Part shown: one piece after another, positions 55,758 to 64,000 of the stretch | Layout: each line of letters starts with the position of its first letter | Position numbering within the stretch: position 1 is the first letter of the stretch | NCBI GenBank assembly: GCA_900473915.1 | Contig: UCNG01000009.1 | Location: forward strand, 1 to 64,000 | Direction of reading: 5' to 3' | DNA from: Hyphomicrobiales bacterium | GTDB lineage: Bacteria > Pseudomonadota > Alphaproteobacteria > Rhizobiales > Rhizobiaceae | Length of the DNA: 64,000 bases | Translations under genes and position numbers: made by a program | Notes under the pieces: model-generated | Database searches by the model: none | What the model saw: the letters and a program-made list of their open reading frames with translations, nothing else | Told to the model about the DNA's origin: nothing

Positions 55758-56517
55758 ATGAAGGAACAAATGGCATTGGAGCGGTTGACCGGGCTCATCG
55801 CGTTCGCTGACGCTGACGCGAGAGGGACGCAGCCTGCATGAGCGCGCGCTTCGGCTGCTGCGCGATGCTGAAGAAATCGAGCAGATAGCGGCGAGCGCAC
55901 GTTCAGAGCCCTCCGGCACGCTCCGAGTTACCGCGTCCTTGCCGATAGGCATTCACGTGATCGTGCCGGCACTGGCGGCATTCCGCAGGCGGACCTGCGC
56001 CTCAGCGACCGGATTGTCGATCTGGTGGAGGGGGGAATCGATGTCGCCATTCGCATCGGCGATCTTGCGGACTCGAAGCTGCTGTCGCGCCGGCTTGCTC
56101 CATACCAGGTATGCTGTTTTGCAACGCCCGACTATCTGGCGCTACGCGGGACGCCGGATAAGCCTGATCAACTCACCGACCATGATACGGTCGCGCTTCG
56201 CTATCAGAGTTCCGGGCAGATCATGCGCTGGCCCTTTCTGATCGGAGGCCGCCTTCTGGAGATCACGCCAGCGTCGGGCATGACGGTCATGCAAGCAATG
56301 CACTGATTGCCGCTCTGGCAGCGGGCGTGGCATTGGAATGTGCGCAACATTCGTCACGGCACCTTATGTGACCCGCGGCGAACTGGTGCCGGTGCTCTCG
56401 GACTTTGCTGTCGAGCGCCATAATATTACGGCGCTGTGGCCAGAAAGCCGACGCGCAAATCCTGCTGTCCGCGCGTTTCACTCAATGCTTCAAGAGGCAT
56501 TTGAGAAAAATGATTGA
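55758..56517 (+). pseudogene. Decayed LysR-family regulator
   Basis: Pieces of a LysR gene in several frames: [17 protein letters not shown], then a deletion of the [43 protein letters not shown], another small deletion, [20 protein letters not shown], and [20 protein letters not shown] to a stop at 56517. At least three frame breaks. Confidence 0.8.
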
Positions 56518-56877
56518 AGCGGGAAAAGGCAGTCATTGGCGGCGGCAGATCTCGGACACGGATTGGCCCGACCAAGATGGCTGGGAAAAAACGGATAGCC
56601 ATGAGAACTATATCTACTCCATATCCCTCCATGGCACTTCAAATTAGTGCAATTGTCGCATTGCAAATTGGGATGGTTGTTTTGCCTGTCTGCTTTTGGC
56701 CGACGAAGCCATGAAGGCGGCCATGTCCAAGCGCGCCATGCTTCGGTGGTAGACCAGATTATCCGGCTCCTCCGGCTTTAGAGCACCTTCAGCACATTCC
56801 GACGCCTTGGGGCCGGTGGACATTCAGCCAGTAGACCGAGTTTGCCGCAAGCCCCTCTTCAAGCCCGATCTGCGGCA
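56518..56877 (-). other. 360 bases without a recognised gene
   Basis: Sequence between the decayed LysR and the end of ftsH. No family-like frame and no strong terminator for ftsH were found. It probably continues the gene graveyard. Confidence 0.3.
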
Positions 56878-58719
56878 TCAGACAGCGGCACTCGTGACTG
56901 ATTCCTCGGGCTTGCCGACAAGCTCTTGTATTTCCAACCCGTCCAGGGTCTCCTTCTCCAGCAGGCGGCGGGCGGTGCGCTCGAGCTCGTCCCGGCGTTC
57001 CGCCAGCAGGCCGACGGTCCGCTCGAACGTCTCGTCGACGATCCGGCGCACCTCCTTGTCGACGGCGGCGGCCGTCTCGTCGGAATAGGTGCGTTCCTGC
57101 GGGCCATAGTAGGGCTGGTCGGTGGCGAGGAACGAGCGCCGGTCCTTCTCCAGTGCGATATGGCCGAGCCTCTCCGACATGCCGTAGCGTGTGACGATGG
57201 CACGGGCGATGTCGGTAACCTTGGCGAGGTCGTCCGCGGCGCCGGTGGACAGATGGCCGAACACGATCTTTTCCGCCGCGCGGCCGCCGAGGAGCACCGC
57301 CATCTTGTTCTCCAGTTCCTCCAGCGTCATCAGGAAACGGTCCTCCGTCGGCCGCTGGATGGTGTAGCCCAGCGCGCCGATACCGCGCGGGATGATCGAG
57401 ACCTTGTGGACCGGATCGACGCCCGGCAGCGCCATGGCCACGAGCGCGTGGCCCATCTCGTGATAGGCGACGATCTCGCGCTCCTTCGGGTTGAGCAGCC
57501 GGTTGCGCTTTTCGAGACCCGCCACGATGCGCTCCACCGCATTGTTGAAATCCTCCATCGTCACCGCGCCGGCCTTGCGGCGGGTGGCAAGCAGCGTCGC
57601 CTCGTTGACGAGATTGGCGAGGTCCGCGCCGGTGAAGCCGGGGGTCAGCGCCGCGATCTTTTCCGGCTCGACGTCCGGCGCGAGCTTCGCCTTCTTCAGG
57701 TGCACGTTCAGGATCTGCACGCGGCCTTTTCTGTCCGGGCGGTCGACGAGAACCTGCCGGTCGAAGCGGCCGGCGCGCAGGAGCGCCGGGTCGAGGATTT
57801 CCGGCCGGTTCGTGGCGGCGAGCAGCACGAGGCCGGTCGAGGGATCGAAGCCGTCCAGTTCGACAAGGAGCTGGTTGAGCGTCTGCTCCTTCTCCTCGTG
57901 GCCGCCGGCCATGGGGCCGATGCCGCGGGCGCGACCGAGCGCGTCCAGCTCGTCGATGAAGATGATGGCCGGCGCCTTGGCCCGGGCCTGCTCGAAGAGG
58001 TCGCGCACGCGCGCTGCGCCGACGCCGACGAACATTTCCACGAACTCGGAGCCCGAGATGGAGAAGAACGGCACGCCGGCCTCGCCCGCCACGGCCCTTG
58101 CCAGCAGCGTCTTGCCGGTGCCCGGCGGGCCGACCAACAGCACGCCCTTTGGCATGCGCCCGCCCAGCCGGCCGTAGCCCTGCGGATCCTTGAGGAAGTC
58201 GACGATCTCCTTCAACTCGTCCTTGGCCTCGTCGACGCCGGCCACGTCCTTGAAGGTGACGCCGGTGTCGGACTGGACGTAGACCTTCGCCTTCGACTTG
58301 CCGATCTGCATGAGCCCGCCGCCGATACCGCCCCCCATGCGCTTCAGCGCGAACATCCAGATGCCGACGATAAGGAGGACGGGCACGATCCAGGACAGCA
58401 GGTCGCGCAGGAAGGTGCTTTCGATCTGCCCGGTGACCACCACGCCGCGCTCCTGAAGCTGACGTGCGAGGTCGGGCTCGACGCGGGTGGTGATGAACAT
58501 TGGCCGGCCGTCGACCGGCTGCTTGAAGGTTCCCTGGATGAAGCGGTCGGATACCGCCACCTCCGCTATCCTGCCCTCGTCAAGGTAGGTCTCGAACTGG
58601 CTGTAGGGAATCTGCGTCACCTGGGTGGCGGTGGTGAAGAAATACTGGAACGCCATCAGGAGGAAGAAGGCGGCGATCCAGTACCAGATGTTGAACTGCG
58701 TTTTCTTGTTCATTTCCAT
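56878..58719 (-). CDS. ftsH: ATP-dependent zinc metalloprotease FtsH, island-type
   Basis: A 613-residue inner-membrane protease that degrades misfolded membrane and cytosolic proteins. Two transmembrane segments (about residues 11-30 and 106-126) flank a periplasmic domain; then AAA domain with Walker [20 protein letters not shown], Walker [16 protein letters not shown], and the zinc-protease motif HEMGH in [13 protein letters not shown]. It ends EESVTSAAV. Sequence and context (next to HtrA and Hsp20 genes) resemble the accessory FtsH of mobile protein-quality-control islands rather than the housekeeping copy. Start at 58719, 15 bases after degP. Confidence 0.95.
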   Translation of the reverse strand: MEMNKKTQFNIWYWIAAFFLLMAFQYFFTTATQVTQIPYSQFETYLDEGRIAEVAVSDRFIQGTFKQPVDGRPMFITTRVEPDLARQLQERGVVVTGQIESTFLRDLLSWIVPVLLIVGIWMFALKRMGGGIGGGLMQIGKSKAKVYVQSDTGVTFKDVAGVDEAKDELKEIVDFLKDPQGYGRLGGRMPKGVLLVGPPGTGKTLLARAVAGEAGVPFFSISGSEFVEMFVGVGAARVRDLFEQARAKAPAIIFIDELDALGRARGIGPMAGGHEEKEQTLNQLLVELDGFDPSTGLVLLAATNRPEILDPALLRAGRFDRQVLVDRPDRKGRVQILNVHLKKAKLAPDVEPEKIAALTPGFTGADLANLVNEATLLATRRKAGAVTMEDFNNAVERIVAGLEKRNRLLNPKEREIVAYHEMGHALVAMALPGVDPVHKVSIIPRGIGALGYTIQRPTEDRFLMTLEELENKMAVLLGGRAAEKIVFGHLSTGAADDLAKVTDIARAIVTRYGMSERLGHIALEKDRRSFLATDQPYYGPQERTYSDETAAAVDKEVRRIVDETFERTVGLLAERRDELERTARRLLEKETLDGLEIQELVGKPEESVTSAAV

Positions 58720-58734
58720 TGTGGCCGCTCCCGG

Positions 58735-60114
58735 TTATCTCACGACCAGCAGAAGGCGGCCGCCATCGCGAAACAGTTCCAGCGCTAGGATGGCACGCTG
58801 GCGCGCGATCGCGCTGCGCAAATCAGCCAAGGAAGAAACAGGCGACCGGTTGACCGCAACGATCAAGTCGCCCGCTCGAAGGCCAGCACGCGCAGCCGGA
58901 CTGCTCGGCGTGATGCTTTCAATCAAAATGCCTGGGGCGCCGGCTTGCCGCGCCTCGTTAACGGAAGCGGCGCGCATGTGCGCGCCATCGAGCGGGGTGC
59001 CGGATAGATCGGCGGATGCACCAGTTTCTGAAGCGATCTTGGCGCTGACGACCCGCTCGCTACTACCACGCTTGATTGTAAAGCTGATCGTGCTGCCGAC
59101 TGGCGTGAGGCCGATGCGGTTTCTCAGGTCTGTCGCGCCCTGAACAGCACGCCCGCCGATCGCGGTGACCACATCGCCCACCTGCAAGCCGGCGCGCTGT
59201 GCCGGCGAGCCGGGCTCGATGCTGGCGATCACAGCTCCGCGCAGTTCGCCAAGCTTGAGCGCCTCCGCGATATCCGGCGTAAGGTCCTGGATACCGACGC
59301 CCAGCCTGCCGCGCCGCACTTCACCGTGTTCGATCAACTGCTTCATGACGGTTACGGCCATGTTACTAGGCACCGCGAAGCCGATGCCGATGTTGCCACC
59401 CGCAGGCGTAAGGATCGCCGTATTGATGCCGACTAGCGTGCCGTCTAGGGTCACCAGGGCACCGCCGGAATTGCCCGGATTGATTGAGGCGTCAGTCTGA
59501 ATGAAGTCCTCGTAGCCGTCATTGCTGATGCCGCTGCGACCGAGCGCGCTGACAATACCGGAGGTTACCGTTTGTCCCAGGCCGAAGGGGTTCCCGATCG
59601 CGACCACATAGTCGCCGACCTTGAGGCGATCCGAATCGCCGACCTCCAACGCGACGAGATTTCTGCTCTTGACCTTGAGCAGCGCGATGTCCGTTGCTTG
59701 ATCGGAACCGACAAGCTCGGCACGCAGGCGTTGCCCGTCCTTCAGTGTGACCGTGATCGTGCGAGCATTGGCCACCACGTGATGATTGGTCAGCACATGA
59801 CCTTTGGCCGCGTCGACGATCACCCCGGAACCGGCGCTCATGCGCTGTTGCGGAGGCGGCGCATGCGGAAGATCAAAGAAGCGTCGGAAGTAAGGATCGT
59901 TGTAGAGTGGATTTGATGCCCCAGGTGTTTCTGAGACAACCGAGATGTTGACGACAGCCGGCGTCACCCGTTCCAGCACGGGGGCAAGGGTGGGAAGCTC
60001 TCCCGCAACGCCCGGCACGGCCTGCCCGATTGTCGCGCACGGTAGCCCCGCGAAGGCGAGGATGGCGCATAATGTGATGATGGGCGGACGCAGGGCTATG
60101 AGATTCCTGAACAT
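58735..60114 (-). CDS. degP: Periplasmic serine protease HtrA/DegP family
   Basis: A 459-residue protease. A signal peptide (MFRNLIALRPPIITLCAILA...) is followed by a trypsin-like domain with the triad His in VLTNHHVVANA, Asp in ATDIALLKV and Ser in GNSGGALV, and two PDZ domains (LGVGIQDLTPDIAEAL..., and GILIESITPSSPAARAGLRA). It degrades or refolds misfolded periplasmic proteins. The frame is open to 60342, but ATG 60114 gives the signal peptide and follows CGGAGAT. It is upstream of ftsH in one operon. Confidence 0.95.
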   Translation of the reverse strand: MFRNLIALRPPIITLCAILAFAGLPCATIGQAVPGVAGELPTLAPVLERVTPAVVNISVVSETPGASNPLYNDPYFRRFFDLPHAPPPQQRMSAGSGVIVDAAKGHVLTNHHVVANARTITVTLKDGQRLRAELVGSDQATDIALLKVKSRNLVALEVGDSDRLKVGDYVVAIGNPFGLGQTVTSGIVSALGRSGISNDGYEDFIQTDASINPGNSGGALVTLDGTLVGINTAILTPAGGNIGIGFAVPSNMAVTVMKQLIEHGEVRRGRLGVGIQDLTPDIAEALKLGELRGAVIASIEPGSPAQRAGLQVGDVVTAIGGRAVQGATDLRNRIGLTPVGSTISFTIKRGSSERVVSAKIASETGASADLSGTPLDGAHMRAASVNEARQAGAPGILIESITPSSPAARAGLRAGDLIVAVNRSPVSSLADLRSAIARQRAILALELFRDGGRLLLVVR

Positions 60115-60186
60115 GAGCGATCTCCGTTTGGCCAGTCTGTTGGCTCCTCTGTTCCGCCTGAGGTTAGACGGAGAGTGCAAGAAAAT

Positions 60187-60206
60187 GGCCCGGCGCGTGC
60201 CGGGCC
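60187..60206 (-). terminator. Rho-independent terminator after the SPW protein gene
   Basis: 8-base stem GGCCCGGC / GCCGGGCC with a 4-base loop, followed on the minus strand by ATTTTCTT. It lies between the SPW gene (stop 60218) and degP. Confidence 0.7.
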
Positions 60207-60217
60207 ACGTTGCAAAA

Positions 60218-60583
60218 TCATGCTGTCGATAGAGGTCGGTTTGTCGTGGACCACAGGCTGACCGCAGCGAGCACGGCGACGACGAGGCCGGCGACCACAT
60301 GCACCCACATCGCGGCTGGGAGGCCAGAGAAGCCCAGTGCACAAGGCGCGATTACGGACCAAAGGCCGAGCGCCACGTTGGTCCATTCCTCGACCTGATG
60401 GAATGTGTAGAGCGCAGCGACCGCGATCAGCGTCACGGCAGCACCGACGATCCAGGCATTCCATGCGGCATAGGTTTCAGCCGCATAGCCGAGATACCAG
60501 GGCGAGAGCAGAAGACCGAGACCGGCAATGATGTTGACGACATCGAAAGCCGCCCGCTTATCGGAAGACAAAGACTTCAGCAT
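60218..60583 (-). CDS. SPW-repeat membrane protein
   Basis: A 121-residue protein with four transmembrane helices arranged as two repeats, each with the SPW-type signature (LGLLLSPWYLGYAAETYAAW and ALGLWSVIAPCALGFSGLPA). GGAGG lies eight bases upstream. SPW proteins occur in stress islands, similar in context to the HdeD/YfdX-type genes of heat-resistance loci. Function unknown. Confidence 0.8.
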   Translation of the reverse strand: MLKSLSSDKRAAFDVVNIIAGLGLLLSPWYLGYAAETYAAWNAWIVGAAVTLIAVAALYTFHQVEEWTNVALGLWSVIAPCALGFSGLPAAMWVHVVAGLVVAVLAAVSLWSTTNRPLSTA

Positions 60584-60616
60584 CGTTCATTCCTCCGTGT
60601 CGGTTTGCTTGCATCT

Positions 60617-60934
60617 TCAATGAACGGTCTTTCGCGAACGGGAGGCGGGTGCGGCGGCGCTTCCGCCACCGCCATCGCGAAGCCTGGAAGCCGGATCGGG
60701 CGGAGGCAAAAGCTGCCTTTCATCTGCTCCAGGCAGAAACGGTGCGAGTTCATCCCGCGTGAACGCGCCCGCTGCGATCTCGTGCAGGGCAAGATCGCCC
60801 ACGCTGCGATCGACTGCGTCGAGCCTCGGTTCCGCGCCCCGGGCGAGCGCCCGGATGCGGGAGGCAGCGGCAAGCGTCAGCGCGAACCGGTTCGGCAGAA
60901 CCTTCTGGCAATCGAAAACGACATGCGTATCCAT
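60617..60934 (-). CDS. RNA polymerase omega (RpoZ)-like protein
   Basis: A 105-residue protein whose first about 60 residues (VFDCQKVLPNRFALTLAAAS, RIRALARGAEPRL, VGDLALHEIAAGAF) follow the omega-subunit pattern (VEDC...NRFELVLLAAHRAR...ALREIA). The tail is Pro/Ala/Gly-rich and unlike omega. It could be an accessory omega that changes RNA polymerase under stress, or only a derived fold. GAGGTG precedes the start. Confidence 0.6.
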   Translation of the reverse strand: MDTHVVFDCQKVLPNRFALTLAAASRIRALARGAEPRLDAVDRSVGDLALHEIAAGAFTRDELAPFLPGADERQLLPPPDPASRLRDGGGGSAAAPASRSRKTVH

Positions 60935-60943
60935 CGCTGCACC

Positions 60944-61708
60944 TCATGCTGCCTTTCGTGTGCCTGAATCATCCCGATCATCCGCGAACTCGCGTTCAAG
61001 CGCGAGCAGCGCCTGCTCGACCTCGTAGAGGCGCGACGGCCGGTCGTTCTCGGGCATGCCTTCGTTGGTGGCCTGGTCGATCAGGTACTCGGTCCAGGCC
61101 CAGTTCATCAGGATCGCGCGCTTCGCTTCCAGCGTCAGCGTCGGATCGCTGATCACCTTCATGGGCGTCGTCCAGCTTTCAGGATCGGGCGGGTCGTTGC
61201 GGTTCGCCGCGCCGTCGAGCGCAAGCCCGTAGGTCTCCTGAAGGGCGGCGAGCCCGAGCCGGTCGAGGGTCGCGTCCGAGAAGGCGTGGGTTGATTTTCC
61301 TACATACGCCTGCTTCTCATCGGCGCGCTGGCTGCGGCCATTGCCTGTCTTCTGCCGGGGCGGTGTCTGGACCATATAGGTCAGACCCTGTCGCTCGGCA
61401 TAGCGGATGGCCGATTGCAATGTCGGGAAGCTCAGCTCGACCTGGGTCAGCGTATCGTCGCCGCCCGTGTAGCCCATCAGCGGCTCAATGAAGGGCGCGG
61501 TGCGCCGCTCGAACACAAGTCGCCAGCCCTTCGTGCGGGCCTTGCCGGAGGTCGTCACCGCGCGGGACGGCTTGTAGATACGCGCAACCGCGCCATCCGG
61601 GAAGACCGAGCGCCCCATCGAAAGGGGCTTGTGCCGGTTGTCGTTCGACGGCCACTCTTGCGGAATTGAATTTCCAGTTGATCTGTTGATCTTTCTCGTC
61701 ATCTCCAT
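60944..61708 (-). CDS. NDUFS4-like (ETC complex I conserved region) protein with C-terminal hypothetical domain
   Basis: A 254-residue protein. Residues about 38-115 match the NDUFS4/ETC complex I accessory pattern (ARIYKPSRAVTTSGKARTKG, FIEPLMGYTGGDDTLTQVEL, AIRYAERQGLTYMVQ). The C-terminal about 75 residues (TPMKVISDPTLTLEAKRAIL, NWAWTEYLIDQ) carry the small helical domain that is also encoded alone at 41035-41433. Start 61708 has GGGAGGG upstream. Not part of a complex I operon; more likely an island stress protein. Confidence 0.75.
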   Translation of the reverse strand: MEMTRKINRSTGNSIPQEWPSNDNRHKPLSMGRSVFPDGAVARIYKPSRAVTTSGKARTKGWRLVFERRTAPFIEPLMGYTGGDDTLTQVELSFPTLQSAIRYAERQGLTYMVQTPPRQKTGNGRSQRADEKQAYVGKSTHAFSDATLDRLGLAALQETYGLALDGAANRNDPPDPESWTTPMKVISDPTLTLEAKRAILMNWAWTEYLIDQATNEGMPENDRPSRLYEVEQALLALEREFADDRDDSGTRKAA

Positions 61709-61783
61709 TGTTCATCCCTCCCTCTCTAGCGAAGGATGCAGCCGACGGCGGCTAGATGGCCCGCCGCCGGCGCCTGCCATGCG

Positions 61784-62293
61784 TCAACTCTTGATGGCGA
61801 TGCGCTTCACCTGCGACTGCGCCTTTTCGCTCTTGGGCAAGGTCACGGTCAGCACGCCGTTTTTGAACCGCGCGTCGACCTGGTCGTCCTTGACCTCGTA
61901 GCCGAGCGGGATGCGACGCTCGAAGCGGCCATAGAAGCGCTCGGAGAACTGTCGGTCCTTGTCCTCCGTCTCGGAGCGCTTCTCGCCCCGCAGCGTCAGC
62001 ACGCCGTCGTCGAGCAGGACCTCAATGTCCTTCTCTTCGAGGCCCGGTACCTCAGCTGTTACCTTGATTTCCTTCTCGCCGTCGGAGATCTCCACGCTCG
62101 GCCAGCCGCCGCTGAAGGCGGAAGCTCCCACGAGAGAGGGCAGGTTGGAGCCGAAGCCGCGGAAGACGTCGTCGAACAGCCTGTTCACCTCGCGATGCAG
62201 CGAAAGGAACGGATCACGATCGCCATCGCGCAAAACACTGGGAACCTGATTGCCGTTGCTGCGGCCCCAGGGGATCAAATCACGGACACTCAT
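61784..62293 (-). CDS. Small heat-shock protein Hsp20 (class with MSVRDLIPWGR start)
   Basis: A 169-residue holdase chaperone. The alpha-crystallin domain lies at about residues 65-160 (PSVEISDGEKEIKVTAEVPG, EEKDIEVLLDDGVLTLRGEK, GVLTVTLPKS) with a C-terminal IAIKS. It binds unfolding proteins under heat. ATG 62293 follows AAAGGAGAA. It lies downstream of another Hsp20 gene, separated by a GC-rich stem-loop. Confidence 0.94.
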   Translation of the reverse strand: MSVRDLIPWGRSNGNQVPSVLRDGDRDPFLSLHREVNRLFDDVFRGFGSNLPSLVGASAFSGGWPSVEISDGEKEIKVTAEVPGLEEKDIEVLLDDGVLTLRGEKRSETEDKDRQFSERFYGRFERRIPLGYEVKDDQVDARFKNGVLTVTLPKSEKAQSQVKRIAIKS

Positions 62294-62338
62294 TGTTCTT
62301 CTCCTTTCTGTTCGTTCGATTGACAATGCTTTCCCGTC

Positions 62339-62361
62339 GGCGCCGGGAAGTGCCCGGCGCC
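62339..62361 (-). other. GC-rich stem-loop between two hsp20 genes
   Basis: 9-base stem GGCGCCGGG / CCCGGCGCC with a 5-base loop and no T-tract. It may stabilise or process the bicistronic mRNA. Confidence 0.45.
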
Positions 62362-62389
62362 TTGCGCGAATTACGCTGAGAGAGCTAAC

Positions 62390-62866
62390 TCAGGCGGCCT
62401 GCTTGTCGGCCTCGATCTGCCTGGTCTCGACCTTGGGCAGCGCCTCGCCGGCCGCGATCTGGATCTTGCGCGGCTTCATCTCTTCGGGAATCTCGCGCTT
62501 GAGATCAATCGTCAGCAGACCATTGACGAGGCTGGCGCCCACGACCTTCACGTGGTCGGCCAGTTCAAAGCGACGCTGGAATGTGCGCGCGGCAATTCCG
62601 CGATGCAGATACTGGCTGTTATCCTCGCCAGCCTTCTGACCGGATACAACGAGCATGTTCTGCTCCTGGGTGATGGTCAGTTCGTCCTGCGAGAAGCCGG
62701 CCACCGCCATGGTAATGCGGTAGTCGTCCTCGCCGGTCTTGGCTATGTCATAAGGCGGCCAGTTGTCGATGGTCTCGACACGGCTCGCAGCTTCGAGCGC
62801 GTTCAGCATTCGGTCGAAGCCGATGCTCGACCGGAACAGGGGAGTAAAATCGAAAGTGGTTCTCAT
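62390..62866 (-). CDS. Small heat-shock protein, IbpA-like Hsp20
   Basis: A 158-residue protein of the IbpA/IbpB type: MRTTFDFTPLFRSSIGFDRM, WPPYDIAKTGEDDYRITMAV, crystallin core and C-terminal EIPEEMKPRKIQI with its I-x-I-like tail. ATG 62866 follows AAGGAGGA. It has a likely RpoH promoter at 62973-63001. It resembles the Hsp20 at 63529 and may be its paralogue. Confidence 0.94.
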   Translation of the reverse strand: MRTTFDFTPLFRSSIGFDRMLNALEAASRVETIDNWPPYDIAKTGEDDYRITMAVAGFSQDELTITQEQNMLVVSGQKAGEDNSQYLHRGIAARTFQRRFELADHVKVVGASLVNGLLTIDLKREIPEEMKPRKIQIAAGEALPKVETRQIEADKQAA

Positions 62867-62972
62867 AGCCACATCCTCCTTGTGAAGCAACATGGGTACA
62901 AGTTTCTATTTCCGTCGGCGATGTCATTCACCGTTCGACGGGCCAGACCCCGATGGGCGTCCGGCGACTGCG

Positions 62973-63001
62973 ATTTAGGTTTGGCAATTTGCCTGTTCAA
63001 G
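62973..63001 (-). promoter_or_regulatory. Probable RpoH (heat-shock) promoter of the hsp20 pair
   Basis: CTTG(AAC) at 63001-62998 and CCTAAAT at 62979-62973 with 18 bases between, near the alphaproteobacterial CTTG-N17/18-CYTAT-type heat-shock consensus. It lies 107 bases before the hsp20 start. Confidence 0.45.
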
Positions 63002-63104
63002 AGGTTGCCGAGCGCACCGTGACACTTTTTTTCTGTGACCGCGCCGCTTATCTAATAGCCATGTGGATGATCGGAATACCACCCGAAATGCAGGAGGTAA
63101 CTAA

Positions 63105-63323
63105 ATGACGCTGGATGAAATTACTTCTGTCCTGGGCCCGGTAGACTCCAGTCTTGTTGCTGAAATCAACCGAACCGGCGCGTCAGCGGCTGAACTCGCC
63201 GAAGCTTGGGCCTGGTTTAATGCTGACGAAGCGTTGGTCAACGAGGGACGATCACTGCCGTCAGGAAGAGTCACAGAGCTTGTTGGAATACTGGAAGTGG
63301 CAGAATTGACCGAGGATACTTAA
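63105..63323 (+). CDS. Small conserved hypothetical protein near hsp20
   Basis: A 72-residue acidic protein (MTLDEITSVLGPVDSSLVAE, AELAEAWAWFNADEALVNEG, SGRVTELVGIL). Genes of this pattern occur beside heat-shock genes of rhizobia. A strong AGGAGGT lies upstream at 63090-63097. Function unknown. Confidence 0.65.
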   Translation: MTLDEITSVLGPVDSSLVAEINRTGASAAELAEAWAWFNADEALVNEGRSLPSGRVTELVGILEVAELTEDT

Positions 63324-63528
63324 GGAGGGAAGGGCGCCGGAAGTTGAAAATCTCCTTCGCGATCAGCGCTCGCTGTTTAACTGGGCTACGATGTTTTTAT
63401 TCGGCGCCTTTGAATCCGGGAATCTCAAAACCAAATCAGTTGCCGCCAGTTGCTGAAGACAGGGCTGGTCTTGCCGGAGGCGCCGTCGAGCAGCGCGGCA
63501 GATACATCCATGTTGCTTCAAGAAGAAT

Positions 63529-63996
63529 ATGGCTATGGCGACATCTTACGATTTCTCTCCCCTCTGCCGGTCGAGCGTCGGCTTCGACCGGGTCTTCAAT
63601 CTGCTGGAAAACGTTCAGCGCGCGCGATCCGTGAGCGACTGGCCGCCCTATGGCGTCGTGAAGACGGGAAACGACAGTTATCGTATCTCGGTCTCGGTCG
63701 CTGGATTTGCGCAGGACAATCTCGAGGTCACTTTCCAGTCGAACCTACTCTCCATAACCGGCAAGAAGCAGGAAGCACCTGACGACAGCTACTTGCACCG
63801 CGGCATTATTGGCAGGCCGTTCGAACACCGCATCGAACTGGCCGATCATGTCAGGGTAGAAGCAGCTGAGCTGAGCAACGGTTCGATGTCGATAAATCTC
63901 GTTCGCGAGATTCCGGAGACACTGAAGCCGCGCAAGATTGTCGTACAGGCCGCCCCTACTTCTCCGGTGCGAACCGAAGGGCAGAAGGCGGCTTGA
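63529..63996 (+). CDS. Small heat-shock protein, IbpA-like Hsp20
   Basis: A 155-residue protein (MAMATSYDFSPLCRSSVGFD, WPPYGVVKTGNDSYRISVSV, crystallin core, EIPETLKPRKIVVQ) clearly related to that at 62390-62866 (same start and C-terminal pattern). The true start may be the Met two codons later (63535). It has only a weak ribosome site. It is nearly the last feature of the window. Confidence 0.92.
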   Translation: MAMATSYDFSPLCRSSVGFDRVFNLLENVQRARSVSDWPPYGVVKTGNDSYRISVSVAGFAQDNLEVTFQSNLLSITGKKQEAPDDSYLHRGIIGRPFEHRIELADHVRVEAAELSNGSMSINLVREIPETLKPRKIVVQAAPTSPVRTEGQKAA

Positions 63997-64000
63997 TTAG

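Noticed and set aside
56926..58788. 620-codon plus-strand frame opposite ftsH
   Set aside because: Antisense of ftsH; no domain pattern and composition (His, Glu, Arg-rich) typical of a shadow.
61746..61769. CGGCGGC/GCCGCCG stem after the first hsp20 as terminator
   Set aside because: No T-tract on the minus strand and in GC-rich surroundings where such pairs arise by chance.

Overview
The window looks like accessory DNA from an alphaproteobacterium, most likely of the Hyphomicrobiales (Rhizobium/Agrobacterium/Ochrobactrum type). The signs are a Usg-family gene, an HWE-type sensor kinase, GTTC-N7-GTTC SOS-box architecture, GGAAC-N16/17-CGTT promoters of the EcfG type, and a traG/trb conjugation cluster of the kind found in alphaproteobacterial integrative and conjugative elements (ICEs). 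No rRNA, tRNA, CRISPR array, integrase or relaxase gene was recognised. The species assignment is inference.

Layout. (1) 1-8443: a patchwork of small accessory operons. It holds an edge-truncated methionine aminopeptidase with a ParD-like partner, an ArsR-led membrane-protein operon, an internally deleted IS5-family element, a glutathione S-transferase, an MFS-transporter remnant, an Rrf2 regulator divergent from a thioredoxin-reductase-like flavoprotein, and a LysR regulator. (2) 8539-21343: the mating-pair-formation module traG-copG-trbBCDEJKLFGI-DUF2274, with one foreign P-loop kinase gene inserted in reverse between copG and trbB. (3) 21581-31858: a tightly overlapping operon of a ribbon-helix-helix protein, three different DNA methyltransferase-like proteins and a PHP/SMC-type ATPase. 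This is the best candidate for a little-described defence or DNA-modification system. It is bounded downstream by a second, divergent and partly dead trbI-DUF2274 end, as if two related conjugative elements had been joined around it. (4) 32972-41058: redox and efflux cargo with local regulators (flavin reductase, three SDRs with AraC, TetR/MFS, LysR/esterase). (5) 41035-54245: stress functions, namely groESL, usg, an apparently SOS-controlled radical-SAM/UdgX operon, KatE-type catalase, a YciF-like ferritin-fold protein and a frameshifted HWE kinase. (6) 54501-56517: a graveyard of four broken genes. (7) 56878-63996: a protein-quality-control island (FtsH, HtrA/DegP, SPW membrane protein, RpoZ-like protein, NDUFS4-like protein, three Hsp20s) that recalls the transmissible heat-resistance/protein-quality-control loci.

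How it works together. The trb genes build the envelope-spanning mating channel and TraG couples DNA to it. The relaxosome, replication and integration parts must lie outside the window. The cargo is dominated by defence against DNA, oxidative and proteotoxic stress. Several regulators sit next to clear inverted repeats in their own promoter regions (ParD-like, Rrf2, AraC, TetR, LysR), which suggests that each cargo block carries its own local control.

Limits. All domain calls are made by reading sequence motifs, without database searches. Start codons were chosen from ribosome-binding sites, overlaps and family N-termini.
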